DNA of 64,000 bases, taken from positions 372,001 to 436,000 of the forward strand of contig NZ_JAVXZY010000001.1 in NCBI RefSeq assembly GCF_032337115.1, written 5' to 3'. The notes under the pieces were generated by a model. That model was not told where the DNA came from. It made no database searches and saw only the letters and a list, made by a program, of their open reading frames with translations. The translations under genes and the position numbers were made by a program. The DNA comes from Roseateles_C aquae. GTDB taxonomy: Bacteria; Pseudomonadota; Gammaproteobacteria; Burkholderiales; Burkholderiaceae_C. Positions 56,098 through 64,000 of this stretch are shown here, piece by piece. The first letter of the stretch is position 1. The number at the start of each line of letters is the position of its first letter.

Positions 56098-56958
56098 ATG
56101 CGTCACACCGCCCATGCCGTCCCTGCGTTCCGGCTGCCCCCCACGGCCCTGCCCGGCGAGCTGCCAGCGCCCTGCGCTGGCGATCACAAGGCGGCCGCAA
56201 CGATGCCGGCCGCGTTTCCCGCTTCACAACATCCCGCTTCACCACAGCCTGCGCACGCAGCCGCCCATCAAGCGCTGCGCCGGTCACTGACCAGTGCCAA
56301 CGCCACACTGCCCGCCGAGGCCCTGCTGGCCGAGTTGGCCGGCGCAGGCCAGCTGCTTCGCTTTGTTGCGCGCCAGACGCTGTTCAGCGCGGGCGACGCC
56401 GATCCGGCGCTGTGGCTGCTGATCAGTGGCAAGGTCTCGCTGGGCAAGCATGATGCGCAGGGGCGGTGGTGGCAATCACGTGAATTCGGCCCGGGCGACT
56501 GGATCGATCTGCACAGCGCCTGGCTGGCGCAGGCCCATGCCGAAACGGCCCAGGCCCCGACCCCGGCCGTAGCCCTGGTGCTGCCCATCGATACCGTCGA
56601 GCGCTGCTGCGACCGCCACCCCGAGCTGGCCCTTGCGCTGCTGCGCTGCATGGCGCAGCGCGCCCGTGGCATCACGCTGGACCGCCAGGCGCTGCTGACC
56701 AAGGACATCAATGGCCGCCTGGCCGGCTGGCTGCTTGAACAATCGGCACAGGCCGGTCAAAGCGACGAGTTGCAGCTGCAGGTGCAGAAAAAGGACCTGG
56801 CTTCGCAGCTGGGCGTCACGCCGGAGACGATCTCGCGCTGCCTGCGTGCGCTGCATGAGCAGGGCATCACCAGCATGGACCGTTACCAGCTGCGCATCGT
56901 TGACCGGGCCGCCCTGCAGGCTCTGGCCGAGCGCCAGCCGAGTCGCTACTCGCGCTGA
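56098..56958 (+). CDS. Crp/Fnr-family regulator without Fe-S cysteines (DNR/NnrR-like position)
   Basis: This 286-residue protein has an Ala/Pro-rich N-terminal extension of about 60 residues, a cNMP-like beta-barrel (QTLFSAGDADPALWLLISGKVSLGKHD) and a C-terminal HTH (KKDLASQLGVTPETISRCLRAL). The four-cysteine N-terminal set of FNR is absent, so it is not an oxygen-sensing FNR. DNR-type members sense NO through haem. It is divergent from narK1 and next to the nos genes, so control of denitrification is likely but inferred. AGGAGG lies eight bases before the ATG at 56098. It ends 28 bases from the convergent nosL-like gene. Confidence 0.8.
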   Translation: MRHTAHAVPAFRLPPTALPGELPAPCAGDHKAAATMPAAFPASQHPASPQPAHAAAHQALRRSLTSANATLPAEALLAELAGAGQLLRFVARQTLFSAGDADPALWLLISGKVSLGKHDAQGRWWQSREFGPGDWIDLHSAWLAQAHAETAQAPTPAVALVLPIDTVERCCDRHPELALALLRCMAQRARGITLDRQALLTKDINGRLAGWLLEQSAQAGQSDELQLQVQKKDLASQLGVTPETISRCLRALHEQGITSMDRYQLRIVDRAALQALAERQPSRYSR

Positions 56959-56986
56959 ACACCAGGCGCCGCCTTGGCATAGGCAC

Positions 56987-57607
56987 TCAATGCCGGTGCG
57001 GGGCCAGGCGTTGCAAGGCCTCGGGCAGGGCCTGGCGCAGCTCGGCGTAGCGCAGCGGCTGCCCGCCGACCTCCAGAACCAGTTGCTGCGCCGCCGCCTG
57101 GCTGGCCACGGCCGGCAGATTGCCGCCACGCATGGGCCCGTGCAGGGCGGAGCCGGCGATATAGAACGCCTGGCGAGCATCCAGCCAGCTGCCGGCTTGG
57201 TAGTCGCTCACGTAGAGCGCGGCGACATCGGCGCGGTGATAGCCTGGCGCATAGCGTTCCACCCTTTGGAGATAAAGGAACAGGCTCAGCGGCGAATCGA
57301 GAAAGTGCGCCCGCCCGTCGGCGAATATCAGCTGTGCCGCCCAGCGCGGCTGACGGGCCGGAAACATGCCGCAGACCGGGCAGCGTGCCTGCGCCGGAAT
57401 CGGGCGTGCGGCCAGCAGCGGCAGACTGCTGCCGGGCTGCCAGGCCAGTGGCGGCGCCACGATGCAAACGTCGTCCGGCAGCGCCTCGGCGCCCGGCTCC
57501 GGGCTCGAATCATGCCCCGATCGCCAGGCCGCCGAGCCCAGCAATGGCAGGCCGGCCAGTGCAGGCAGCAGGCCCAGGCGACGCAGCAGCAATCGGCGCT
57601 CGTGCAT
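56987..57607 (-). CDS. Second NosL-like copper-binding protein
   Basis: This 206-residue NosL-family protein has an exported, twin-arginine-like N-terminus (RRLLLRRLGLLPALAGLPLLG) and the metal site CPVCGM (Cys76, Cys79, Met81). Later it has HFLDSPLSLFLYL and WLDARQAFYIAGS, which align with the neighbouring NosL. It is not a clear lipoprotein. The start at 57607 was chosen because the longer frame begins with GTG inside the nosL stop region. It is the last gene of nosRDFYL. Presumed role: copper delivery to nitrous oxide reductase or another cuproenzyme. Confidence 0.75.
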   Translation of the reverse strand: MHERRLLLRRLGLLPALAGLPLLGSAAWRSGHDSSPEPGAEALPDDVCIVAPPLAWQPGSSLPLLAARPIPAQARCPVCGMFPARQPRWAAQLIFADGRAHFLDSPLSLFLYLQRVERYAPGYHRADVAALYVSDYQAGSWLDARQAFYIAGSALHGPMRGGNLPAVASQAAAQQLVLEVGGQPLRYAELRQALPEALQRLAPHRH

Positions 57608-57615
57608 GGCCCTGC

Positions 57616-58179
57616 TCACATGCGGCTGTCGTGCAGTGCGCCGCCGCTGAGGTCGACCATCTCCGTGCGCAGCTCAGCGAAGCGCAGCACCCGGCCGCCC
57701 CACTGCGTGGCAAAGGCCTGGGCCGCGGCCACGTCGGCAAAGCTGGCCGCCGTTGGCCCCATCGAGCCCTGTCGTTTGCTGCCCAACACATAGACCGCCT
57801 GGCGGGCATCGATCCAGTGGCCCTGCGGCCGCTCCCAGTCGGCCTTGGCCATGTCCTGCACATGGGCGCTCGCCACCGGCTTGAGCTGCTCGGGCTTGAG
57901 CAGCGTCGACAACAGCTCGACGCTGTCGCAGAACCAACTGGGCTGTGCGTCACCGCGGTAGCGGATCTGCCCCTTGGGGCCGGGGTAGTCACCCAGCAGC
58001 ATGCCGTCCAGCGAACAGCTGCTCTGGCCATCGAAGTTGCCGGGCGCCGCTGACGTCGCGCTGTCGGCCGCCGGGCTGCAAGCACTCAGGCCGGCGAGAC
58101 CGGCAAGACCGGCTGTGGCCAACGCGGCACAGGCACAAAAGAATTGACGGCGTCCCTGCCGCAGTGATGCTTCATTCAT
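57616..58179 (-). CDS. nosL: NosL copper chaperone lipoprotein
   Basis: This 187-residue protein has an RR-containing signal (GRRQFFCACAA) and lipobox LSAC (Cys34). NosL fold signatures are SCSLDGMLLGDYPGPKGQI (Cys55, Met60), FCDSVELL and WIDARQAVYVLGS. NosL hands Cu(I) to NosDFY/NosZ in the periplasm. The usual CxxCGM motif is altered here to C-S-L-D-G-M, so one cysteine is missing. It overlaps nosY by four bases. Confidence 0.9.
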   Translation of the reverse strand: MNEASLRQGRRQFFCACAALATAGLAGLAGLSACSPAADSATSAAPGNFDGQSSCSLDGMLLGDYPGPKGQIRYRGDAQPSWFCDSVELLSTLLKPEQLKPVASAHVQDMAKADWERPQGHWIDARQAVYVLGSKRQGSMGPTAASFADVAAAQAFATQWGGRVLRFAELRTEMVDLSGGALHDSRM

Positions 58180-59015
58180 GGCTTGAACCTCCAGGCCGCC
58201 AGGGCCAAGGGCGCGACGATCCAGGCCAGCACAGCGCTGCCCATCAGCACTGGGCTGCCCAGGGCGGGCGGCACCACGCTGGCCAGGCCGTAGAGCCGGC
58301 GCACATCGTCGAGCGAGAACACATTGAGGATGCGGAACAGGTCCGCCGGATTGAGCAGCAGCAGATAGGCAAAACGATCGCCGCTGAGCCAGCTGCCGAG
58401 CTCACCGCCGCTGGCCACCAGCAGGCCCAGGAGCAGCAGATCAAACACCAGCACCATGAAGAACCACAGCGCAATCGCCTGGCCGGAGGCCCGGGTGCGG
58501 TCCTGCGCCAGCACCGAGATCAGCAGCGCCAGGCTGAGGAAGCTGAGTCCAAGCAGCACCGAGCTGAGCACGAAGCCGCCATAGTGATAGAGCCCCGCAG
58601 CGCCGAAGCTGTGGCCCAGCAAGGCGGCGACCAATGCAAAGCCCGCCAGCGTCGACAGGCTCAGCGCCGCGGCCAGGCCGAAATACTTGCCCAGCAGCAG
58701 CTCCAGCCGCGTGATCGGCAGCGCCAGCAGCAGATCCAGCGAGCCACGCTCGCGCTCGCCGACAATGGCGTCAAAGCCCAGCAGCAGCGCAATCAGCGGA
58801 ATCAGATAGATGACCAGCGAGACCAGGCTGGCAATCGTCGCCTCGATCGAGCGCGGGCCGATCTGGCCCTGCGCCGCGGCGCCGAAATAGGTGATGGCCA
58901 GCGAGAACACGGTGAACACCAGCGCCACCGCCAGCACCCAGCGCTTGCGCAGCCTATCGCTGAACTCCTTGCCCGCTACGGCAAGAATCTGGCCCAGTTG
59001 CAAGGCGCTGCTCAT
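58176..59015 (-). CDS. nosY: NosY, ABC-2 type permease for NosZ maturation
   Basis: This 279-residue membrane protein has six helices and the ABC-2 permease pattern (GERERGSLDLLLALPITRLELLLGKY). It pairs with NosF and NosD in the NosDFY complex, which activates NosL/NosZ for copper cluster assembly. Its start overlaps the nosF stop by four bases and its end overlaps nosL, showing tight coupling. Confidence 0.95.
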   Translation of the reverse strand: MSSALQLGQILAVAGKEFSDRLRKRWVLAVALVFTVFSLAITYFGAAAQGQIGPRSIEATIASLVSLVIYLIPLIALLLGFDAIVGERERGSLDLLLALPITRLELLLGKYFGLAAALSLSTLAGFALVAALLGHSFGAAGLYHYGGFVLSSVLLGLSFLSLALLISVLAQDRTRASGQAIALWFFMVLVFDLLLLGLLVASGGELGSWLSGDRFAYLLLLNPADLFRILNVFSLDDVRRLYGLASVVPPALGSPVLMGSAVLAWIVAPLALAAWRFKP

Positions 59016-59956
59016 GCGGCCTCCCGCAGTTCGAAATAGAGGTCTTCCAGCGTCGTCTCCTCGATCTGCAGATCAAGCAGCGCGAGGCCACCCAGCAGGC
59101 GCAGCAGCGGCATCTTCAAGCTGCGCGGGCAGTCCAGCGTCAGCTGTTGCGCAGCGTCACGCTGCCAGTGCAGCGTGGTGGCCTCGGCCAGCCCGGCCAG
59201 CTGCTGCGGCAGCGTGTCGAGCAGCGCCGCCTCGGCGCGCAGGCACAGGCGCAGCGGCCGGCTGGAGCGTTCACGCAGCCTACCTACCGTGCCCTGCGCG
59301 CACAAGCGGCCTTGCGAAAGCATGGCCAGTGCGTCAACCCGTTGCTCCAGCTCGGCCAGGATGTGCGAGCTGATCACCAGGGTGACGCCACGCTCTCGCA
59401 GTCGCTGCAGCTGCGCGTAAAAGTCCCGGATCGCGGTCGGGTCCAGCCCGGTGGTCGGCTCGTCCAGCAGCAGCAGCTGGGGCTCGCCGAGCAGCGCCTG
59501 GGCGAAGCCGAGGCGCTGGCGCATGCCCTTGGAGTATTCGCGCACCGGCCGCCGCCCAGCCTCGGCGAGGCCGACCTGCTCCAGCAGACCCGCGCATTGC
59601 GTCGCCGGGGCCCCCTTCAGCCGGGCGAAGAACTGCAGGGTCTCCAGGCCATCGAGGTTGTCGTAGAGCACCAGGTTCTCCGGCAGATAACCGACCCGAC
59701 GCCTGGCCTCACGGAAGTCGGCCGCGCCGACCTCGCTGCCGGCCACCCACAGCCGGCCCTGGCTGGGCGAAATCAGGCCCAGCAGCAGCTTGAACAGCGT
59801 GCTCTTGCCAGCGCCGTTGTGGCCGATCAGGCCAAACAGCTGGCCTGCTGGCACGCTGAGGTCGATGCCGTCCAGCGCCTTCACCGGCGCCCGTGCTGAC
59901 CCATAGTGCTTGGCCACGCCCTGCAGGCGCAGCGCCTCAGTGGAATTGCTTGCCAC
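59012..59956 (-). CDS. nosF: NosF, ABC ATPase for NosZ maturation
   Basis: This 314-residue ATPase has Walker A GHNGAGKST at 45-53, signature YSKGMRQRLGFAQALL, Walker B LLLLDEPTTGLDP and switch SSHILAELE. It powers NosDFY. The GTG at 59956 was chosen because GGAG lies eight bases upstream; it overlaps the end of nosD by 20 bases. The C-terminal 70 residues are a typical NosF extension. Confidence 0.94.
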   Translation of the reverse strand: MASNSTEALRLQGVAKHYGSARAPVKALDGIDLSVPAGQLFGLIGHNGAGKSTLFKLLLGLISPSQGRLWVAGSEVGAADFREARRRVGYLPENLVLYDNLDGLETLQFFARLKGAPATQCAGLLEQVGLAEAGRRPVREYSKGMRQRLGFAQALLGEPQLLLLDEPTTGLDPTAIRDFYAQLQRLRERGVTLVISSHILAELEQRVDALAMLSQGRLCAQGTVGRLRERSSRPLRLCLRAEAALLDTLPQQLAGLAEATTLHWQRDAAQQLTLDCPRSLKMPLLRLLGGLALLDLQIEETTLEDLYFELREAA

Positions 59957-61229
59957 GCCATTCACTCCAATCCTTGTGTTGCGGCTGCATACGCGGCCGC
60001 GCATCGATCACGCTGGGCACACGCAGCACCGGAAATTGCTGGCCCAGCAGGCGCAGCGCCTGCACCGCCGGACTGCCCATCAGCAGACGCACGCTCGGGT
60101 AACGCCATTGCAGGCGATCAACGAGATCGTTGGCCTCGTAGGGCAAGTCGCCAAAGCCGTCGCCATCGCGGTCCCAACCGAGGTAGTTGCTCCAGTGGTT
60201 GCCACCCTCGTCGGCAGACGGTGCCACCGCGCCCGGCAGGCTGCCCCAGCGCTCATCGCGCGCACCGACGTAGCGCACCTGCTCGCGATTGGCAATGAAA
60301 TCGTTGTGCTCTACGCGATTGCGGGTCGAGCCAGCCGAGAGATGGACGCCGACCTGGTTGTCGACGATGAGATTGCCGCGCAGCTGCGCGTACTCGACGT
60401 CGTAGATGAAGAAGCCGCGGCTGTTGCCGGCGACGATATTGTTTTCGATCACCGAGTCCTGCAGCGTGCGCAGCATGATGCCGAAGTCGCTATTGCCCCA
60501 GGTGCGATTGCCACGCACCGTCTGCTCACGCACCTCCATCAGCGCCAGCCCGCCGCGGTTGTGGTAGCTGTCGTTGTCCTCCCACAGGTTGTAGTAGGAG
60601 TTCATGTAGTGAGTGCCATAGCGGCTGTGGTGCAGTCGGTTGCGGCGGAACTCGGCGTGGTGCGAAACGTCGACATACAGCGCATCGCGGACAAAGCTGA
60701 TGTTGTTGCCGATGATGCGGGCCTTCTGGCTGTTATAGAGCTGAATGCCGTTGCCCCGCTGCGAGCTGTTGATGTCGCGCAGGCCGGTGATGAGGTTGCC
60801 CTCGATCCGTACTTCGTCGGCCTTCTCTATCCACAGGCCGAACAGGTTGTAGGCCAGATCGCAGGCCTGGACCACGGCCCGATGCGCGCCCGGCTGCAGA
60901 TAGATGCCAGCATGCTGGTCCTTCAGGCTGTGCCCACTGTCGCGGACGATCAGACCTTCGATGCGCACGTCGGCTGCAGCCACGCGGATGGTGTCGCCGC
61001 GCTGCCCGCCGCTGATCGTCGGGCGGTTCAGGCCACGCAGCGTCAGCGGCTTGGCAATGCGCAGCGACTCGTCGTAGAAACCGCGTGCAATCTCAACCAC
61101 ATCGCCAGGCTGCGCCTGATCCAGCACCGGCTGAATGCGTTCACCCGGCTTGACCGACCAGCTTGCGGCGCTCACGGCGCTACAGGCGCTGGCAATCAGC
61201 GCCAAGGCAAGGCGGCGCCAGCTGCTCAC
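59937..61229 (-). CDS. nosD: NosD, periplasmic copper-processing protein
   Basis: This 430-residue exported protein has a Sec signal (RRLALALIASACSAVSAA) and a right-handed beta-helix of CASH repeats (for example GIQLYNSQKARIIGNNIS and VENNIVAGNSRGFFIYDVE). NosD works with the NosFY transporter and NosL in building the copper sites of NosZ. The GTG at 61229 overlaps the nosR stop by three bases and has GGAGG seven bases upstream. The 39 codons before it lie inside nosR. Confidence 0.94.
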   Translation of the reverse strand: MSSWRRLALALIASACSAVSAASWSVKPGERIQPVLDQAQPGDVVEIARGFYDESLRIAKPLTLRGLNRPTISGGQRGDTIRVAAADVRIEGLIVRDSGHSLKDQHAGIYLQPGAHRAVVQACDLAYNLFGLWIEKADEVRIEGNLITGLRDINSSQRGNGIQLYNSQKARIIGNNISFVRDALYVDVSHHAEFRRNRLHHSRYGTHYMNSYYNLWEDNDSYHNRGGLALMEVREQTVRGNRTWGNSDFGIMLRTLQDSVIENNIVAGNSRGFFIYDVEYAQLRGNLIVDNQVGVHLSAGSTRNRVEHNDFIANREQVRYVGARDERWGSLPGAVAPSADEGGNHWSNYLGWDRDGDGFGDLPYEANDLVDRLQWRYPSVRLLMGSPAVQALRLLGQQFPVLRVPSVIDARPRMQPQHKDWSEWRGKQFH

Positions 61230-63886
61230 TGCAGACCTCCGAAGGACTTGAGCAGCAGGAACAGGCCTGCGCCGAGCAGCAGGTTCTTGAAACCGACATA
61301 GCTGAGCATGTCCATCACACTGGCAACGCGGTAGTTCGCCTGCCACCAGGGGCCGTCCTTCACGTAGCGCCGACCTTGCAGGCGGATCAACACCTCATAG
61401 GCGCTCCAGCCAAACCACCACAGGATCACTGCCAGGCCGGACAGCCGCCCGGTGGCCGCCAGCGCCCACACCACGCAGGCCGCCAACGCCAGCGCGATGC
61501 CGCCCAGCAGCAGCGCACGCGGGCCGCGCAGGCTTTGCGGGCTCCAGGGCCAGAGGTGGTCGCGCAGCTCCAGCAGCAGCCAGGCCAGGCCCCGCGCGTC
61601 GGCCTTGTGCGGCGGCGCATGCGGCTCGGTCGGCAGGCGCGGGTCCGGCCCCTGAGCCACCTTGGCCGGCAGCGCGGGCGCCACCGGCGTGATCGGGATG
61701 AAATAGCCGTCGCGGCCGATCGGCGTGATCAGGAGCCCATCGCGTTCGCGACGCTTGCGCTCTTTGGCCAGCGGCGGGCAGCCGGCGGCATCGGTATAGA
61801 GCACCATGCAATCGAGGCAGTGCAGGCATTCGCGGTGGTCGATGCGACCGGCGGCGTCGATGGCCTGCGCACCGCAGCCAACGGCGCAGGCCTTGCAGCT
61901 ATTGCAATCCATCTTGCGGCGCAGGCCAAACCAGCGGAAGGTGCTGGGCATGGCCAGCGCCGCGCCCAGCGGGCAGATGTAATTGCAATAGGGCCGCTCG
62001 ACGAAGAGCGAGAGCCCGAGCAGCGTGGCCACGAAGAGGCCATAGGGCCAGGCGCGGTTCAGTACACCGACCAGAAAGGTCGTCTTGAACGGTTCCACCT
62101 CAGCCAGCATCTCGGCCGTGCTCATCGACACCAAGGAGACCGCCAGCAGGCCGAAGAAGATGCCGTATTTGAGCCACTTGAGCCTGTCGTGCAGCGCCTG
62201 CGGCACGCGGCGCTGCCAGCGCTTCAGGCCCAGCTTACCGCCCAGTTTGTACAGCGCCTCCGACAGCGAGCCGAAGGGGCACATCCAGCCGCAGAACAGA
62301 CCGCGCCCGAACAGGAAGACCGTCAGAATGATGAAGATCCAGAAGACGAAGATGAAGGGGTCGGACAGGAACAGCGACCAGGTCCACTGGAACAGCAGCG
62401 CGTGGAACCAGGTCAACACCTGCGTGATCGAGGGCTGGGCCATCACACCAAAGCCGACGAAGGCGATGGACAGCGCCCAGGCGCTGTACTTGAAGACGTT
62501 GACCGGCCACTTGTTGCGGTGCGTGGCGCGGCGGGTCAGCCGCTCGCGCAGGGCATAGACGACGGTAACGCCCAGCAGCAGCACGATGAAGGCAGCGATA
62601 CCCGTCGCGCGGGCCTTCCAGACACGGCGCCAGGGCGCGTCGTCCTCTTCCACGGCGAGCCGGCCACCTTGCATCAGCTCGGCCGGCAGCCAGTACTTGG
62701 CCTCGAAGGTGGCGAAGCTGCGCTGACCAGTGGCGCGGTCGACACGATTGCCCAGGAAGGCCAGCTTCCAGGGATAGGCGGCCGAGAAGCTCGGGGCACG
62801 CACGATGAAGATGGCCGATTCCGAATAGCTCGGCGCACCAGCGGCGTCGAGGCCATAGAGGTTCAGGTAGTCCAGATCGCGGAAGGTGAAGGACTGGGCC
62901 CCCTGCCGCAGCTGCACCCGGTCGTAGATGCCGCCACGCACAAAGCCCGAGCCCTTGAACGACTCGGCACCTGCGGTACGGATGATGAAGAAGGCCTGCT
63001 CGTGGTCTTTCAACCGGCTGCGCAGGTTTTCATAGCCGCTGGCGCCCAGCAGGCTGCGGCCCAGATCGGGATGGTTGAGATCGCCGAACCAGAGTTCGAT
63101 GAAGGGTTCGCTCGCGCGATCCAGCCCAACCTGCTCGGGGCGCACCTGCAGGCGCTGCACGGCGCCCAGCTTCACCAATTGCTCCCAGCTGTAGCGCGCG
63201 CCGGTCTCAACCGGCTTCAGTGGCTCGCGATGCACCGGCGCAATCAGCCCGACCTGGCGCGCCACCGCGCTGCCAGAGAGCTGCATCACCTGGTTCTGCG
63301 CAATCACCGTGACCGTGGCGCCGGAGATCGCATCGACGCCTAGCACCTGCTCCTCGGGCCGCGCCGGGCCGACCTCGATCCTGTCGCGCACCGACTTGCC
63401 GACGTACTGGTGGTTGAAATTCACCAGCGCCGCTTCGGGAATGCCCAGCAGCAGAATCGGCTCGGAATGCTTGAGCACCTTGACGCCCACATAGCGGCCT
63501 TCACGGTCCATGCCGATCAGGGTGACCACCGGCTTGCCCGAATAGGCCGGCGTGTCGGTGATGTCGGTGGACAGCATCACATAGCCCAGCAAGGGCCCAT
63601 GCGCCTCGCCATTGGCGGCCGGTCCATAGGCCTCGACATAGGGTGGCTGCCCCATCCGGGCCGAAAAGCTCACCGCGCCGGGAAACACCGCCGCGCAATC
63701 AAGCTTTGCGCACAGCTCCGGCGCCGTCGCCAGATCGTCCGGCAGATGCGCCTCATAGGCCTGATGCGCGCCCCGCTCCTGCGCCCTGGCCCCAGACCCT
63801 TGATCCGCCGCAAGCGCCAGACCCACAAATCCGCCAAGAAAAAGCGCGGCCGCAAAGGCCGCGATCAAACGAAGAACTACCGGCAT
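61226..63886 (-). CDS. nosR: NosR, membrane flavo-iron-sulfur protein for nitrous oxide reduction
   Basis: This 886-residue protein has a signal peptide, a periplasmic FMN-binding domain with the flavin-attachment-type DAISGATVTV, about six membrane helices with two CxxxCP motifs (CGWMCPFG, CNYICPLG), and a cytoplasmic bacterial-ferredoxin part (CNSCKACAVGC, CLHCLDC). NosR is needed for nos expression and electron supply to NosZ. The start at 63886 was chosen because GGGAAAGAGAAG precedes it; an ATG at 63910 has no such site. Unlike many nos clusters, nosZ does not lie between nosR and nosD. Confidence 0.95.
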   Translation of the reverse strand: MPVVLRLIAAFAAALFLGGFVGLALAADQGSGARAQERGAHQAYEAHLPDDLATAPELCAKLDCAAVFPGAVSFSARMGQPPYVEAYGPAANGEAHGPLLGYVMLSTDITDTPAYSGKPVVTLIGMDREGRYVGVKVLKHSEPILLLGIPEAALVNFNHQYVGKSVRDRIEVGPARPEEQVLGVDAISGATVTVIAQNQVMQLSGSAVARQVGLIAPVHREPLKPVETGARYSWEQLVKLGAVQRLQVRPEQVGLDRASEPFIELWFGDLNHPDLGRSLLGASGYENLRSRLKDHEQAFFIIRTAGAESFKGSGFVRGGIYDRVQLRQGAQSFTFRDLDYLNLYGLDAAGAPSYSESAIFIVRAPSFSAAYPWKLAFLGNRVDRATGQRSFATFEAKYWLPAELMQGGRLAVEEDDAPWRRVWKARATGIAAFIVLLLGVTVVYALRERLTRRATHRNKWPVNVFKYSAWALSIAFVGFGVMAQPSITQVLTWFHALLFQWTWSLFLSDPFIFVFWIFIILTVFLFGRGLFCGWMCPFGSLSEALYKLGGKLGLKRWQRRVPQALHDRLKWLKYGIFFGLLAVSLVSMSTAEMLAEVEPFKTTFLVGVLNRAWPYGLFVATLLGLSLFVERPYCNYICPLGAALAMPSTFRWFGLRRKMDCNSCKACAVGCGAQAIDAAGRIDHRECLHCLDCMVLYTDAAGCPPLAKERKRRERDGLLITPIGRDGYFIPITPVAPALPAKVAQGPDPRLPTEPHAPPHKADARGLAWLLLELRDHLWPWSPQSLRGPRALLLGGIALALAACVVWALAATGRLSGLAVILWWFGWSAYEVLIRLQGRRYVKDGPWWQANYRVASVMDMLSYVGFKNLLLGAGLFLLLKSFGGLQ

Positions 63887-63946
63887 CTTCTCTTTCCCAA
63901 CCTGCCGCATGGTCTCGAGTCACCCGGCAAGCACTCCCCCCGAAAT

Positions 63947-63968
63947 GTGTCCGGCGCAGCCCGGACAC
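63947..63968. terminator. Hairpin upstream of nosR
   Basis: GTGTCCGG and CCGGACAC form a perfect 8-bp stem with a 6-nt loop and no T-tract. It lies 60 bases before nosR and may close a gene beyond the right edge. Confidence 0.4.
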
Positions 63969-63984
63969 CCCCAGCGACATCCGA

Positions 63985-64000
63985 GGATCCGGCTTTGCCG
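63985..64000. repeat. REP-like module (copy 3, cut by window edge)
   Basis: GGATCCGGCTTTGCCG matches the module at 45886-45900 and, inverted, 36491-36507. It probably continues outside the window. Confidence 0.6.

Overview
The window is chromosomal DNA of a high-GC betaproteobacterium. The closest fit by eye is the Burkholderiales (Roseateles/Rubrivivax/Leptothrix-type bacteria). This rests on the protein sequences, on GTG/TTG starts, and on gene orders such as nlpD-rpoS, pcm-surE, trxA-rho-rpmE2, greA-carAB, and folP-glmM next to ftsH-rlmE/yhbY. The genes for membrane-bound nitrate reductase and for nitrous oxide reductase maturation indicate a facultative denitrifier.

Layout. 1-3.0 kb: the end of a Crp/Fnr regulator, a phosphotransferase, an unknown protein and a YfcG-type GST. 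3.0-5.6 kb: tRNA-Arg(TCT), an OPT-family transporter and tRNA-Pro(TGG). 5.6-11.8 kb: an AddAB-type helicase-nuclease pair. 11.9-14.3 kb: trxA, rho and type-B L31. 14.4-16.1 kb: a GT-C-like membrane glycosyltransferase. 16.1-22.8 kb: the complete phosphate regulon cluster pstSCAB-phoU-phoBR on the minus strand, behind a three-heptamer Pho box. 22.8-23.8 kb: a second Pho-box-like site facing right, an IS5-like MITE that can fold into nested hairpins, and a fasciclin lipoprotein. 23.8-30.4 kb: glmM, folP, ftsH (RpoH-type promoter), rlmE, yhbY, a DUF4149-like protein and greA. 30.4-35 kb: carBA. 35-43.7 kb: a GlcG-like protein, a Bax-inhibitor-1 protein, rlmD, rpoS-nlpD-pcm-surE, a quinone oxidoreductase and an orphan response regulator.

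43.7-56.9 kb: a small membrane protein under a clear LexA-type promoter, then the nitrate respiration cluster narK1-narK2-narG-narH-narJ-narI-(parvulin)-(carbonic anhydrase) on the minus strand, with a divergent Crp/Fnr regulator. 57-63.9 kb: nosR-nosD-nosF-nosY-nosL plus a second NosL-like gene. nosZ is not in the window.

How the parts work together. PhoR/PhoB/PhoU control the Pst transporter. NarK1/K2 import nitrate and export nitrite for NarGHI, which NarJ assembles. NosR donates electrons to, and NosDFYL load copper into, the nitrous oxide reductase. The Crp/Fnr-type regulator between the nar and nos blocks is the obvious candidate controller. The most unusual items are the Pho box plus structured MITE upstream of the fasciclin gene, the LexA-controlled 72-residue membrane protein, the tandem NosL genes, and a rho transcript that appears to start with a 16-bp hairpin. 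Only 22803-23277 is a gene-free stretch longer than 300 bases; it holds the Pho boxes and the MITE.
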